From NCBI GenBank assembly GCA_020446425.1, contig JAGRES010000035.1, positions 1 through 64,000 on the forward strand: a stretch of DNA of 64,000 nucleotides, read 5' to 3'. This DNA is from Sphingobium sp. (GTDB lineage Bacteria; Pseudomonadota; Alphaproteobacteria; Sphingomonadales; Sphingomonadaceae). Positions 26,505 to 33,387 of this stretch are shown here, piece by piece; the first letter of the stretch is position 1, and each line of letters begins with the position of its first letter. The notes beneath the pieces are model-generated. The model ran no database searches, was not told where the DNA came from, and saw nothing but the letters and a program-made list of their open reading frames with translations. The translations under genes and the position numbers were made by a program.

Positions 26505-27293
26505 TCAATCGTTGACTTGCCCGGGAAGCGACAGGTCACCAGAGGCGACCTTGAACACGTCGGTCACGCAGAGCAGCGGCGCATGAGCGCTGGCGTTGAT
26601 CCGCAAGCCCGCTGTCACACCGTCGAAATTGGCGCCACGGACGACCGATATGTCATCAAACGGAACCCGGACTTCGACCGTTTCCCGATCGAGCATTGGC
26701 TGCCATCCCGGGCTGTCGATCAGGATCGGAACGCCGGGCCAGGTCCGGGGGAGGCGCGGCGCCGCCCCTTCCGGAATATCCTGCACCTTCAGTGCCCCTA
26801 GGCCACATGCTTCATCCGGCCCGAGTACGACCCAGTGCATGTGCCATTCACCACCGTCATTGGCCCGATCACCATCCCGGCTTTCATCGAACAGCGGCGT
26901 GTCGTCGAAGTCGGGGTGCGAGGTTACCGCCAGTGCCAGGATGCCGGAATCATGGTCGAAGCCGACTTCCCAGGGATCGATGGTTGTTGGCCAGACATAG
27001 GAAAACACGGTCGAGCCTTCGAAAGACCCCGTAGCCGTTGGCCGCGTCGCCCCCGCTCGGCCCGAGACGGCCATGTGGAACACCGCCACATTGCCTTCCG
27101 TACGGATCTTCGCATGGACGATGTCAAACGGCGCCAGGACTGACGGGGCCGCCGTAGGCCGAATGCCGTCACGGTGTTCGTGCGAAGGTGCGATGCGTTC
27201 GCTATCCTGCTCTCGCGCTCCGTCGTCATGCGCCAATACCGGCGCTGCACCCATCAGCAGCGCCAGCATAGCGATTCCCGCGCGGCGCATCAT
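26505..27293 (-). CDS. Secreted protein of unknown function in the HTHP operon
   Basis: A 262-residue protein I do not recognise. It has a clear Sec signal peptide (MMRRAGIAMLALLMGAAPVLA, cleavage before HDDGA), a His/Asp/Glu-rich start to the mature chain, then a predicted all-beta domain with GGEWHMHWVVLGP, two Cys (EACGLGAL and LLCVTDVF) and a conserved-looking FDHDSGILALAVTSHPDFDD segment. The acidic/His content is compatible with metal or heme binding, which is speculation. It overlaps the thioredoxin-like gene by 4 bp, so it belongs to the same transcript. Confidence 0.75.
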   Translation of the reverse strand: MMRRAGIAMLALLMGAAPVLAHDDGAREQDSERIAPSHEHRDGIRPTAAPSVLAPFDIVHAKIRTEGNVAVFHMAVSGRAGATRPTATGSFEGSTVFSYVWPTTIDPWEVGFDHDSGILALAVTSHPDFDDTPLFDESRDGDRANDGGEWHMHWVVLGPDEACGLGALKVQDIPEGAAPRLPRTWPGVPILIDSPGWQPMLDRETVEVRVPFDDISVVRGANFDGVTAGLRINASAHAPLLCVTDVFKVASGDLSLPGQVND

Positions 27294-27535
27294 TCTTCGC
27301 CTTTGACGGCCGCCATCGAGGCGCCGAAATTGATGTGAAAGGGCTGGCCATCGATGACATAGGCCGGCACGGAAACCACACCGGCAGCTTCAGCCTCGGC
27401 AATCCGCTCGGGCGCATCGTTGAAGTCGACGACTTCCACGTCATAGCGTGCCGGATCGAGCGCACCTGCAAGCGCCTGCTCGGCCGATGCACAGACGCTG
27501 CAACCGGCATGGTAGAAGATGGCATTGGATTTCAT
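27290..27535 (-). CDS. Glutaredoxin/thioredoxin-like small protein
   Basis: An 81-residue thioredoxin-fold protein with active site AGCSVCASAE (CxxC at residues 12-15) and the cis-Pro loop VVSVPAYVIDGQ near residue 55. It should be a cytoplasmic dithiol oxidoreductase. It is the first gene of the minus-strand operon that continues through the secreted protein, HTHP, redoxin, amidotransferase and PLP-binding genes. A palindrome matching the one before the marR gene lies 2 bp upstream of its ATG and also contains its ribosome site. Confidence 0.85.
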   Translation of the reverse strand: MKSNAIFYHAGCSVCASAEQALAGALDPARYDVEVVDFNDAPERIAEAEAAGVVSVPAYVIDGQPFHINFGASMAAVKGEE

Positions 27536-27536
27536 A

Positions 27537-27549
27537 GTAGGACTCCTAA
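27537..27549. promoter_or_regulatory. Candidate MarR operator at the start of the HTHP operon
   Basis: The plus-strand sequence GTAGGACTCCTAA is a near-perfect 6-1-6 palindrome (one mismatch) placed 1 bp upstream of the thioredoxin-like ATG. The same 13-mer palindrome, perfect, occurs before the marR start. Binding here would cover the ribosome site and block the operon. Confidence 0.6.
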
Positions 27550-27604
27550 CAATTAAGGGCGCAGAGAACGCTGCGCGCGTTTCGCCGGAAATTCCGGCGC
27601 ATTC

Positions 27605-28183
27605 TTATGACCTCTCGGCCTTCTCCTCGTGCTCGGGGCAGTTGATGCGAAGATCGACTGGTTCAAGTGGCGCCTGGATCAAGTTGCAATAAGCTCGTCC
27701 GGGCTGTTCCAACTCGCTTTCGGGAACAAAATACCGGCAGGTGACGCACATGCGCTGGGGCGCGATCTGACCAGCCTGCTGCAGCCGTGTGATCGTCTGG
27801 AGAACGAAGCGATGCATCACTTCAACCTCCGCGTCTGAAAGCACCGCCACCATGCTGCTGTGCCCGTCAGGCACGGTGCCAAGCATCTCGTGCCCGGCTT
27901 TGGTCAGGCTGACACGCACCGCTCGGGCATTCTCCGGATCCGGCAGCCGCTTCACCAGGCCTTTCGCGACAAGGGCGCTCACAGCATCGCTGGCCGTGGA
28001 GGGGCGTACACTCAATTGTGCCGCCAACTGGTTAAGTCGCAGGCCTTCCGTGCGGCCCTGCAACAAGCGAAGGGCATCGCCTTGGGTCGGGGTCAATCCG
28101 GCATCTTCGCCAGCTCGCCATTCCTGCTGGCGGGCGAGAGCCGAGAGACGTCCAAGGCCAAAAATGAGTTGGTCGCGAATCAT
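27605..28183 (-). CDS. MarR-family regulator with a cysteine-rich C-terminal extension
   Basis: A 192-residue regulator. Residues ~25-140 form a MarR winged helix (LRLNQLAAQLSVRPSTASDAVSALVAKGLVKRLPDPENARAVRVSLT). The last ~45 residues add four Cys in the order CVTC, then YCNL, then NCPEHEE, with a C-x2-C pair, which suggests a zinc, heme or iron-sulfur site or a thiol redox sensor. Ordinary MarR proteins of ~145 residues lack this. It is followed by the HTHP redox operon and shares an operator palindrome with it, so it probably represses the operon and senses an oxidant or metal. Confidence 0.86.
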   Translation of the reverse strand: MIRDQLIFGLGRLSALARQQEWRAGEDAGLTPTQGDALRLLQGRTEGLRLNQLAAQLSVRPSTASDAVSALVAKGLVKRLPDPENARAVRVSLTKAGHEMLGTVPDGHSSMVAVLSDAEVEVMHRFVLQTITRLQQAGQIAPQRMCVTCRYFVPESELEQPGRAYCNLIQAPLEPVDLRINCPEHEEKAERS

Positions 28184-28184
28184 A

Positions 28185-28197
28185 TTAGGAGTCCTAA
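28185..28197. promoter_or_regulatory. Candidate MarR autoregulatory operator
   Basis: TTAGGAGTCCTAA is a perfect 6-1-6 palindrome 1 bp upstream of the marR ATG (28183). A 12/13 match on the opposite strand lies at the head of the HTHP operon at 27537-27549. Two copies, both abutting start codons, support a shared operator rather than chance Shine-Dalgarno similarity. Confidence 0.62.
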
Positions 28198-28257
28198 CTT
28201 AATACCAAACCTCTTGTCAACCTGCCTGCGCCGGATGCTCACTGCGGAACGTGGCGG

Positions 28258-29007
28258 TTAGCAGCCGCGAGGCTGGCGTGGCTCGGCGGTGATGAAGAGC
28301 ATACTGCCTTCCAGCACTCTGCCAGGTGATGCTTCCAGTCCTGCACTTGGCATTTTGAGGCGGCGCAGAAGTTGGATACTAGTGCGCGGTGTTGCCACCT
28401 CGCCTGCGCGATGCAATGCGCTGAGATAGCGTGTGCCCAGCCACCGTTCGGCGACAAGGCTACTCATGAAGAGCTGTGCGTTTCCACTGGCGACGCGGGC
28501 CAGTTCGGCGGTCACGATTTCGACGTCGTCAAAAATGTGCAACATGCCAGGGCACAATATGCTGCCAAAAGCACCATCCTTGAATGGCAGGTGCCTCAGG
28601 TCGGCCTGAACGAAAACCAGGTGCTCTGGCATGGTCCCGGCGATATCCATGACCCTCTTGCGCGCCGCTTCGAGCATCCCGAGTGAAAGGTCACAAAGGA
28701 TTGTCGGTCTGGCAGACCGAATATGCAGTTCTGCGGTCGAGACCAGCGAACCGCATCCACCGTCGAGCAGTGGCCCATGACCGAAGCGTACAGCTTGTTC
28801 GGCAAATCGGGCATAGGACGCCGGAGACGTTCCCCAGGCGAGGCGATTATAAAGCTTGTTGCCAATCAGCCAGTCATAAAGGGCGGCATGGCGATCATAC
28901 ACCTGATGCGAGGTTGCCTCTGCATCTGTTGACCATATCCCATCGGCAACGACCCGAACCGTGCTGCCTTCGGCCAGGACATTACGCAAGATTGAGGGAG
29001 CTTCCAT
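28258..29007 (-). CDS. Class I SAM-dependent methyltransferase
   Basis: A 249-residue UbiE/Methyltransf_11-type enzyme. Motif I reads PLLDGGCGSLVSTAE (about residues 78-92), followed by an acidic strand end TILCDLSLGMLEAARKR, then VQADLRHLPFKDGAFGSILCPGMLHIFDD. The small molecule or protein methylated is not evident. It starts 4 bp after the stop of a small membrane-protein gene and behind the truncated hemoglobin gene, so it probably belongs to the nitric-oxide-responsive minus-strand operon. The motif I Gly-x-Gly is replaced by GCGSL. Confidence 0.82.
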   Translation of the reverse strand: MEAPSILRNVLAEGSTVRVVADGIWSTDAEATSHQVYDRHAALYDWLIGNKLYNRLAWGTSPASYARFAEQAVRFGHGPLLDGGCGSLVSTAELHIRSARPTILCDLSLGMLEAARKRVMDIAGTMPEHLVFVQADLRHLPFKDGAFGSILCPGMLHIFDDVEIVTAELARVASGNAQLFMSSLVAERWLGTRYLSALHRAGEVATPRTSIQLLRRLKMPSAGLEASPGRVLEGSMLFITAEPRQPRGC

Positions 29008-29011
29008 CGCA

Positions 29012-29413
29012 CTATGCGACGAAGGCGATAATCACCGAGATTGCAACACCGAAAAGGGCGACGGCAATAGGCACGGCCAGAATCTGACCTGCTACCGCTC
29101 CAGCCGACATCGGTCCCGTCCAGGTGTGCAATGTGCCCCCTTCTTTCTGTTTCGAGGTCGGGAGTGGCGACAGACGCAGGAGAATGCTGGCTGCACCGAA
29201 GTACATCAGCGAATAGAGGATGCTGACCACGATAGAGAATGCAGCTGATAGTTCTGAACCCAGAGCGCCAAAGATACTGGCGAAGAACAATACATAGCAC
29301 AGGAGCATAGCGCCCCAGACACCTGCCGAGACCCCCATCGCCGATCCCTCGGGCTGGACCTTCTGAACCGGGGCATTGACTTGCTCCGCGGTCGCAATTT
29401 TCTGGTGGTACAT
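29012..29413 (-). CDS. Small integral membrane protein of unknown function
   Basis: A 133-residue protein with a polar N-terminus (about 25 residues) and three predicted membrane helices: around GVWGAMLLCYVLFFASIFGAL, AAFSIVVSILYSLMYFGAASILL and GQILAVPIAVALFGVAISVIIAF. I do not recognise the family. It lies 20 bp downstream of the truncated hemoglobin gene and 4 bp upstream of the methyltransferase gene, implying co-transcription and a possible part in the nitric-oxide or respiratory stress response. Confidence 0.75.
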   Translation of the reverse strand: MYHQKIATAEQVNAPVQKVQPEGSAMGVSAGVWGAMLLCYVLFFASIFGALGSELSAAFSIVVSILYSLMYFGAASILLRLSPLPTSKQKEGGTLHTWTGPMSAGAVAGQILAVPIAVALFGVAISVIIAFVA

Positions 29414-29433
29414 ACTGTGTTCCTCCCTGGAAA

Positions 29434-29892
29434 TTAGTCGCGCTGACTTAGATTCTGCGCCTGGATTGCCGCCATGAAGCTGCCTGCAATCATGCGCGCG
29501 CGCGAATGGACGAGTTCGGCGGCATTCTCGTCGCCGATTTCAAGCAATGTCTCGCGAAACAGTGACAGCCAGTGCGCAAACATCTCCGCCGTCAGCCCCT
29601 GGATCATCAGATGTTTCATCATCGGATTGCCGCGAAATTCTCCGGTGCTGAACAGCACCGAGCGCCAGAAGCGCTTCATGTGCGCCAGGTGGGGCGGCCA
29701 GGCATCGATGTGGCGGGCGAAGACCGGACCCAGCAGCTCGTCCTGCTGGATTCGGTCGTAGAAGCGATCGACCATGACATCGACGAATGCACTGTCGATG
29801 CCATGGTCCAGTCCATCGGCAACCTTGGACTCGCGGGCACGGCGTGCATGTGGGCTGGTCATTTCCGAGACATAGGGTTTGGTCATGCGCAC
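29434..29892 (-). CDS. Group III truncated hemoglobin
   Basis: A 152-residue 2/2 hemoglobin. The core runs from FVDVMVDRFYDRIQQDELLGPVF through HLAHMKRFWRSVLFSTGEFRGNPMMKHLMI to MFAHWLSLFRETL, matching group III (Campylobacter Ctb-like) globins; the His in MKHLMI is the expected proximal ligand. These proteins are linked to nitric oxide or peroxide handling. It is the first gene of a minus-strand operon whose start is 21 bp from a 23-bp NsrR-like palindrome, and is divergent from nnrS. Confidence 0.88.
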   Translation of the reverse strand: MRMTKPYVSEMTSPHARRARESKVADGLDHGIDSAFVDVMVDRFYDRIQQDELLGPVFARHIDAWPPHLAHMKRFWRSVLFSTGEFRGNPMMKHLMIQGLTAEMFAHWLSLFRETLLEIGDENAAELVHSRARMIAGSFMAAIQAQNLSQRD

Positions 29893-29912
29893 CGGGTAGG
29901 CGCAGTGCCGAT

Positions 29913-29941
29913 TAAAAGCAACATTTACAATATTGCTTTTA
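29913..29941. promoter_or_regulatory. NsrR-like operator between the globin and nnrS genes
   Basis: Outer arms TAAAAGCAA (29913-29921) and TTGCTTTTA (29933-29941) are perfectly complementary and the inner ATT/AAT also pair. Viewed as 11-1-11, AAGCAACATTT (29916-29926) and CAATATTGCTT (29928-29938) fit the spacing of the known NsrR site and share its CATTT half-site core. It sits between two nitric-oxide genes, with an nsrR-like gene 2 kb away. Confidence 0.65.
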
Positions 29942-29967
29942 GCTTTGCCCGACCTTACAGCTTGCCC

Positions 29968-31083
29968 ATGCTGAAGGTGACAGACCCGATTTGGAGTGAT
30001 GGGCTACGGCCGTTTTATCTGCTCGGTGCGATTGATGGCTGCCTGGCCATGCTGGCCTGGACCCTTGCCCTGTCCGGCCATGGTGCCATGTCGGTATTTA
30101 CACATGCCAGCGGGCTGATAGGCGGACTTCTGCTCGCGATCGTTACCGGTTTCCTGCTGACGGCGGTTCCGAACTGGACCGGCAGGCCGCTGGTTAGTCC
30201 CACCGGACTGCGAGCACTCACATTGCTATGGCTGGCAGGGCGCGCCACCTTCTGGCTTGCCGGGTTGCCGGTGATCTCGCTGACAATCTTTCCAGCAGTA
30301 GTCGCAGCACTGATTGTCCATCGCTTCGTCGTCACCACCAGCTGGCGTCACTGGGCGATTGCGATTGCTCTCATCACCTTGCCACTTGCTGCTCTCCTCA
30401 GCCATTCCGGCGCGTTCAGCGACCGCAGCCACCATGGCTGGTATCTGGCTTTGGCTGCCATCGCCGTCCTTGTGACAGTAATAGGCGGCAGGATCATTCC
30501 CGCCTTTACCAACAATGCCGTGGCTGGCGCCGATGCCCGCCAGCTATCATGGCTCGACCTTGGCACCGTGCTGGCGACGATAGTTGCACTGGCCGCATGG
30601 GCCTTCGGTGTGCGCGAGAACCTCGGTTCCGCACTGGCGATGGTAGCGCTTGGGTTTCAGGCAATCCGTTTCCTACTGTGGCGGCCATGGAAAACGCGAA
30701 CCAAACTGCTGCTTTGGATTTTGCCGCTCTCCTATCTCTGGCTGATCGCCAGTCTGGCGATGATTGCCTTGGGGTTGCCCGGCGTCCTCGCGCTTCATGC
30801 CATGGCGGCAGGCGCCATGGGCGGAATGATGCTTGCTGTGATGACGCGCAGCAGCAAGGGCCACACTGGCCGTGCGCTGGAAGCCGACGGCTGGGATGGG
30901 ACGATCTACGGGCTTGTCCATCTTGGCGCTGCTCTTCGGGTCGCAGCCGCTTTCGGATTCTTCCTGCCGGACAGCTTGCTGTTCTCAGGTGCAAGCTGGA
31001 CTGCCGCCTTTGGACTGTTCGCCGTGCGCTACTGGCTGGTGCTGACGCAGCCCCGACTGGATCGGGGGGCACCACATCCGTGA
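29968..31083 (+). CDS. nnrS: NnrS-family heme-copper membrane protein
   Basis: A 371-residue polytopic membrane protein with about 12 hydrophobic segments and the NnrS pattern DGLRPFYLLGAIDG, FLLTAVPNWTGRP, GRIIPAFTNNA and AMAAGAMGGMMLAVMTRSSKGHTGR. NnrS proteins relieve nitric-oxide stress, in part by limiting NO complexes with iron in the cell. I start it at the ATG at 29968; upstream in-frame codons overlap the divergent globin gene. The 23-bp NsrR-like palindrome lies 27 bp upstream of the ATG. Its stop overlaps the next gene start (GTGA). Confidence 0.9.
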   Translation: MLKVTDPIWSDGLRPFYLLGAIDGCLAMLAWTLALSGHGAMSVFTHASGLIGGLLLAIVTGFLLTAVPNWTGRPLVSPTGLRALTLLWLAGRATFWLAGLPVISLTIFPAVVAALIVHRFVVTTSWRHWAIAIALITLPLAALLSHSGAFSDRSHHGWYLALAAIAVLVTVIGGRIIPAFTNNAVAGADARQLSWLDLGTVLATIVALAAWAFGVRENLGSALAMVALGFQAIRFLLWRPWKTRTKLLLWILPLSYLWLIASLAMIALGLPGVLALHAMAAGAMGGMMLAVMTRSSKGHTGRALEADGWDGTIYGLVHLGAALRVAAAFGFFLPDSLLFSGASWTAAFGLFAVRYWLVLTQPRLDRGAPHP

Positions 31084-31712
31084 CCGACGTCATCGAGATC
31101 GAGCCGACACCCAATCCCGATGCCATGCGATTCTCCCTGCCACCGGCGCTACGGCAGCAACTGACCCTGCACTATGACGCTGAGCATGGCTTAGCGAAGA
31201 GCACGCCACGCCCTGCCGCACGGCTGCTTGAAATCGATGGTGTAGCCAGTTGCATGTTTGCACCCGATTTCGTGACCGTTTCGCGGATCGGACCAAACGC
31301 CGAATGGTCCGCCCTTCGTGCCGAGGTCGCTCTTGCCCTTATCGAATCAGCCTATGCCGGAGAGAGTATTGAAGCCGATCAGACAGACAGGGGCGACGAG
31401 GTCGGTGACGATGCTGTTACCGCTCAAATTCGCGATATCCTGCACACTCAAGTAGCACCTCGCGTCGCGCAGGACGGTGGCCATATTGCGCTTGATTCCT
31501 ATCATGACGGCGAAGTTCGCGTGCGCTTCGAAGGAGCCTGCGGTGGATGCCCTTCCGCCTCGCTGACGCTGCGCCGAACGGTTGAAACGCTGATCAAACG
31601 CTATGTGCCGGAAGTCCATCGCGTCGTGCTGGTTTCGGCAGATGAAGATGCCTCTGGCGAACCCGGCTGGAAGCGTTTTCTCAAAGCACGCGGGATGCGC
31701 TTTCGCGATTAG
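31080..31712 (+). CDS. Nfu/NifU-type iron-sulfur cluster scaffold protein
   Basis: A 210-residue protein with a GTG start overlapping the nnrS stop. The N-terminal Nfu_N-like domain begins IEIEPTPNPDAMRFSL; the C-terminal NifU domain (residues ~115-185) contains VAQDGGHIAL and the cluster-binding EGACGGCPSAS (CxxC). It should carry or deliver Fe-S clusters. Coupling to nnrS suggests repair of NO-damaged clusters; most genomes carry a separate housekeeping Nfu, so this may be a dedicated stress copy. Confidence 0.88.
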   Translation: MTDVIEIEPTPNPDAMRFSLPPALRQQLTLHYDAEHGLAKSTPRPAARLLEIDGVASCMFAPDFVTVSRIGPNAEWSALRAEVALALIESAYAGESIEADQTDRGDEVGDDAVTAQIRDILHTQVAPRVAQDGGHIALDSYHDGEVRVRFEGACGGCPSASLTLRRTVETLIKRYVPEVHRVVLVSADEDASGEPGWKRFLKARGMRFRD

Positions 31713-32146
31713 CTGGCGTCAAGGCTGAGATCAGCTAACAACCCTTCGGGTTTGGCGATCAGATCGCTCAATGTGTAGCGGTCAAGCACGCTGAGAAAGG
31801 CACGCACGGCTTCCGACATGGCTCGCTTCAGTTCGCAATGGGGCGTGATCTGGCAGCTTTTTGCCGATTCGAAGCAGGGTACAATCGCAAAGTCCGGCTC
31901 TGTCTCCCGCAACACTTCGCCGATCACGATAGCCTCAGCGGGACGACCAAGCCTGATCCCGCCAGAGCGCCCCCGCACGGTTTCGATCAGGCCCGAACGC
32001 CCAAGTTCGTGGACGATCTTCATCACGTGCGGTTTCGAAATGTCATAGCGCTCGGCGATCTCGGCGATCGTGCAGAGGCGTTCCGGGTTAATGCCCAGAT
32101 ACATCAGCACGCGCAGCGCATAGTCGGAGTAGGACGTGATCCTCAT
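31709..32146 (-). CDS. nsrR: Rrf2-family regulator, NsrR-like nitric oxide sensor
   Basis: A 145-residue Rrf2 protein. The winged helix starts MRITSYSDYALRVLMYLG and contains ISKPHVMKIVHELGRSGLIETVRGRSGGIRLG. Three Cys arranged C-x6-C-x5-C (PCFESAKSCQITPHCELK) are the expected [Fe-S] ligands, a spacing also found in some NsrR proteins; IscR has C-x5-C-x5-C. NO destroys the cluster and releases DNA. The nearby globin/nnrS operator supports NsrR over IscR or RirA. It overlaps the upstream membrane-protein gene by 4 bp and converges on the Nfu gene with a 4-bp overlap. Confidence 0.82.
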   Translation of the reverse strand: MRITSYSDYALRVLMYLGINPERLCTIAEIAERYDISKPHVMKIVHELGRSGLIETVRGRSGGIRLGRPAEAIVIGEVLRETEPDFAIVPCFESAKSCQITPHCELKRAMSEAVRAFLSVLDRYTLSDLIAKPEGLLADLSLDAS

Positions 32147-32586
32147 GGCTCGGCCCTACAGTGTTTGTCGCGCTCGTGCAGGTTTTTCCTCGCTGGACGC
32201 TCACTCCAGGCAATGGCCAGCAGCATGACCACTTTAAACCCGTCGATCAGCGCCCACGTGCTGTGCAGCCAGCCCGAGCTCGTCGCCTCTCCCTGCATTC
32301 GCAGCAGGGTGGCGTTATCCAGCGGAGGCAGGAGCACGAAGTACTGCACTGCCAGCAAGGCGATCAGACCAGTCGCTGCAAACCGCCGCCAGGCCGAAAG
32401 CGCGATCAGCGGGAGGAACAAGGCAAGCTGCAGGATCATCGAAACGCGGAATGTCGCGCGTCCCACGGCCAGAAGGTCAGCCAACTCGACATTTGCTGCA
32501 AGGAACTTTGCTGGCGTTGCGACAAACGAGAGTCCCACCAGAATGCCCGCACAAAAAGCGGCGTAGATTACCGGCAAGGTCCGCAT
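32143..32586 (-). CDS. Four-helix membrane protein co-transcribed with nsrR
   Basis: A 147-residue protein with four predicted membrane helices (around YAAFCAGILVGLSFVATPAKF, MILQLALFLPLIALSAW, ATGLIALLAVQYFVLLPPL and IDGFKVVMLLAIAWSE) and a short basic tail. Family not recognised. Its stop overlaps the nsrR start by 4 bp, so both are one transcript. The minus strand just before its ATG reads AAGGATTAAAAT then GGAATATATCTT, a weak imperfect dyad that could be an NsrR autoregulatory site. Confidence 0.75.
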   Translation of the reverse strand: MRTLPVIYAAFCAGILVGLSFVATPAKFLAANVELADLLAVGRATFRVSMILQLALFLPLIALSAWRRFAATGLIALLAVQYFVLLPPLDNATLLRMQGEATSSGWLHSTWALIDGFKVVMLLAIAWSERPARKNLHERDKHCRAEP

Positions 32587-33387
32587 AAGATATATTCCAT
32601 TTTAATCCTTAAATCGCTCCCAATATATATATTACGAATCGATCTTTCTACCCTTTCCGCATCGCCGGAAGGGGCGGCGGAATGCAAAAAGGGAATGCGG
32701 ATGGTTAATTTCAGGAGCGGCTGGACCTGCTCATCCTCGTCGCTGTAATCTCCTTGGCGACGCTCGGTCTGATCGGGCGGGAAAGCTGGTAATCCATCGG
32801 CGGTATGCAGCTGTGCTTGGTCTGGAACCATGGTGGATACGTCGCGCCCGACTGGTTCGCTGACTGGCTGCATCGCGAAGCCATCGGGGTGCAGGCCATG
32901 GTTGGCCAGATGCTCAACAACCGCCCCTACGGGCAATTGAGTATTGCCGACAAAGATTCGGTCGATGCGGTGGAGCCACTGTGAAGCGGTCTAACGGCTA
33001 CAATCCCTCCAGTCATGACCTCACCAACGAGCGCGACGTGGCGGTGCGGTACGTGAGGCAGCACTACCTCCAACTCTTCGCCGGAGATTCCGCGAGCGCG
33101 TACTCCGCGAAGACTGTGCCATGCCGCAAAACAGGAGCTGAGTGGAGAAGACGAGACCAACCTCGCCAACTTCGTCTTCTGGAAGAGCCGGACAGCTACA
33201 GCCAAGCGATCATAAGGTAGCGTGCTCAGCCAGGAACGCGGTGAACGCTGCCTCGCCTTGCTCTCGGTTTCATGGTTCCTTGGGCGCCTGGCCAAGTCGT
33301 CAGAGTGAGACATGGATTGGTCCAAGAGTGAAGCGGAACACTCCAATCCACTTGCCACGCGTAAATTGCGCAGGAAAGCATGAACCG
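32587..33387. other. Degenerate accessory region with coding fragments, left of the integrase
   Basis: About 800 bp without an intact recognisable gene. On the plus strand 32709-32792 reads as a hydrophobic protein end (ERLDLLILVAVISLATLGLIG) that is stopped upstream, reminiscent of transposase C-termini. 32805-32984 is a 59-codon frame (MQLCLVWNHGGYVAPDWF...) with good codon use but no family I recognise, and 32981-33220 continues as another frame whose later part seems frameshifted (EDETNLANFVFWKSRT in a neighbouring frame). The pattern suggests decayed genes near the end of a mobile element. Confidence 0.4.
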
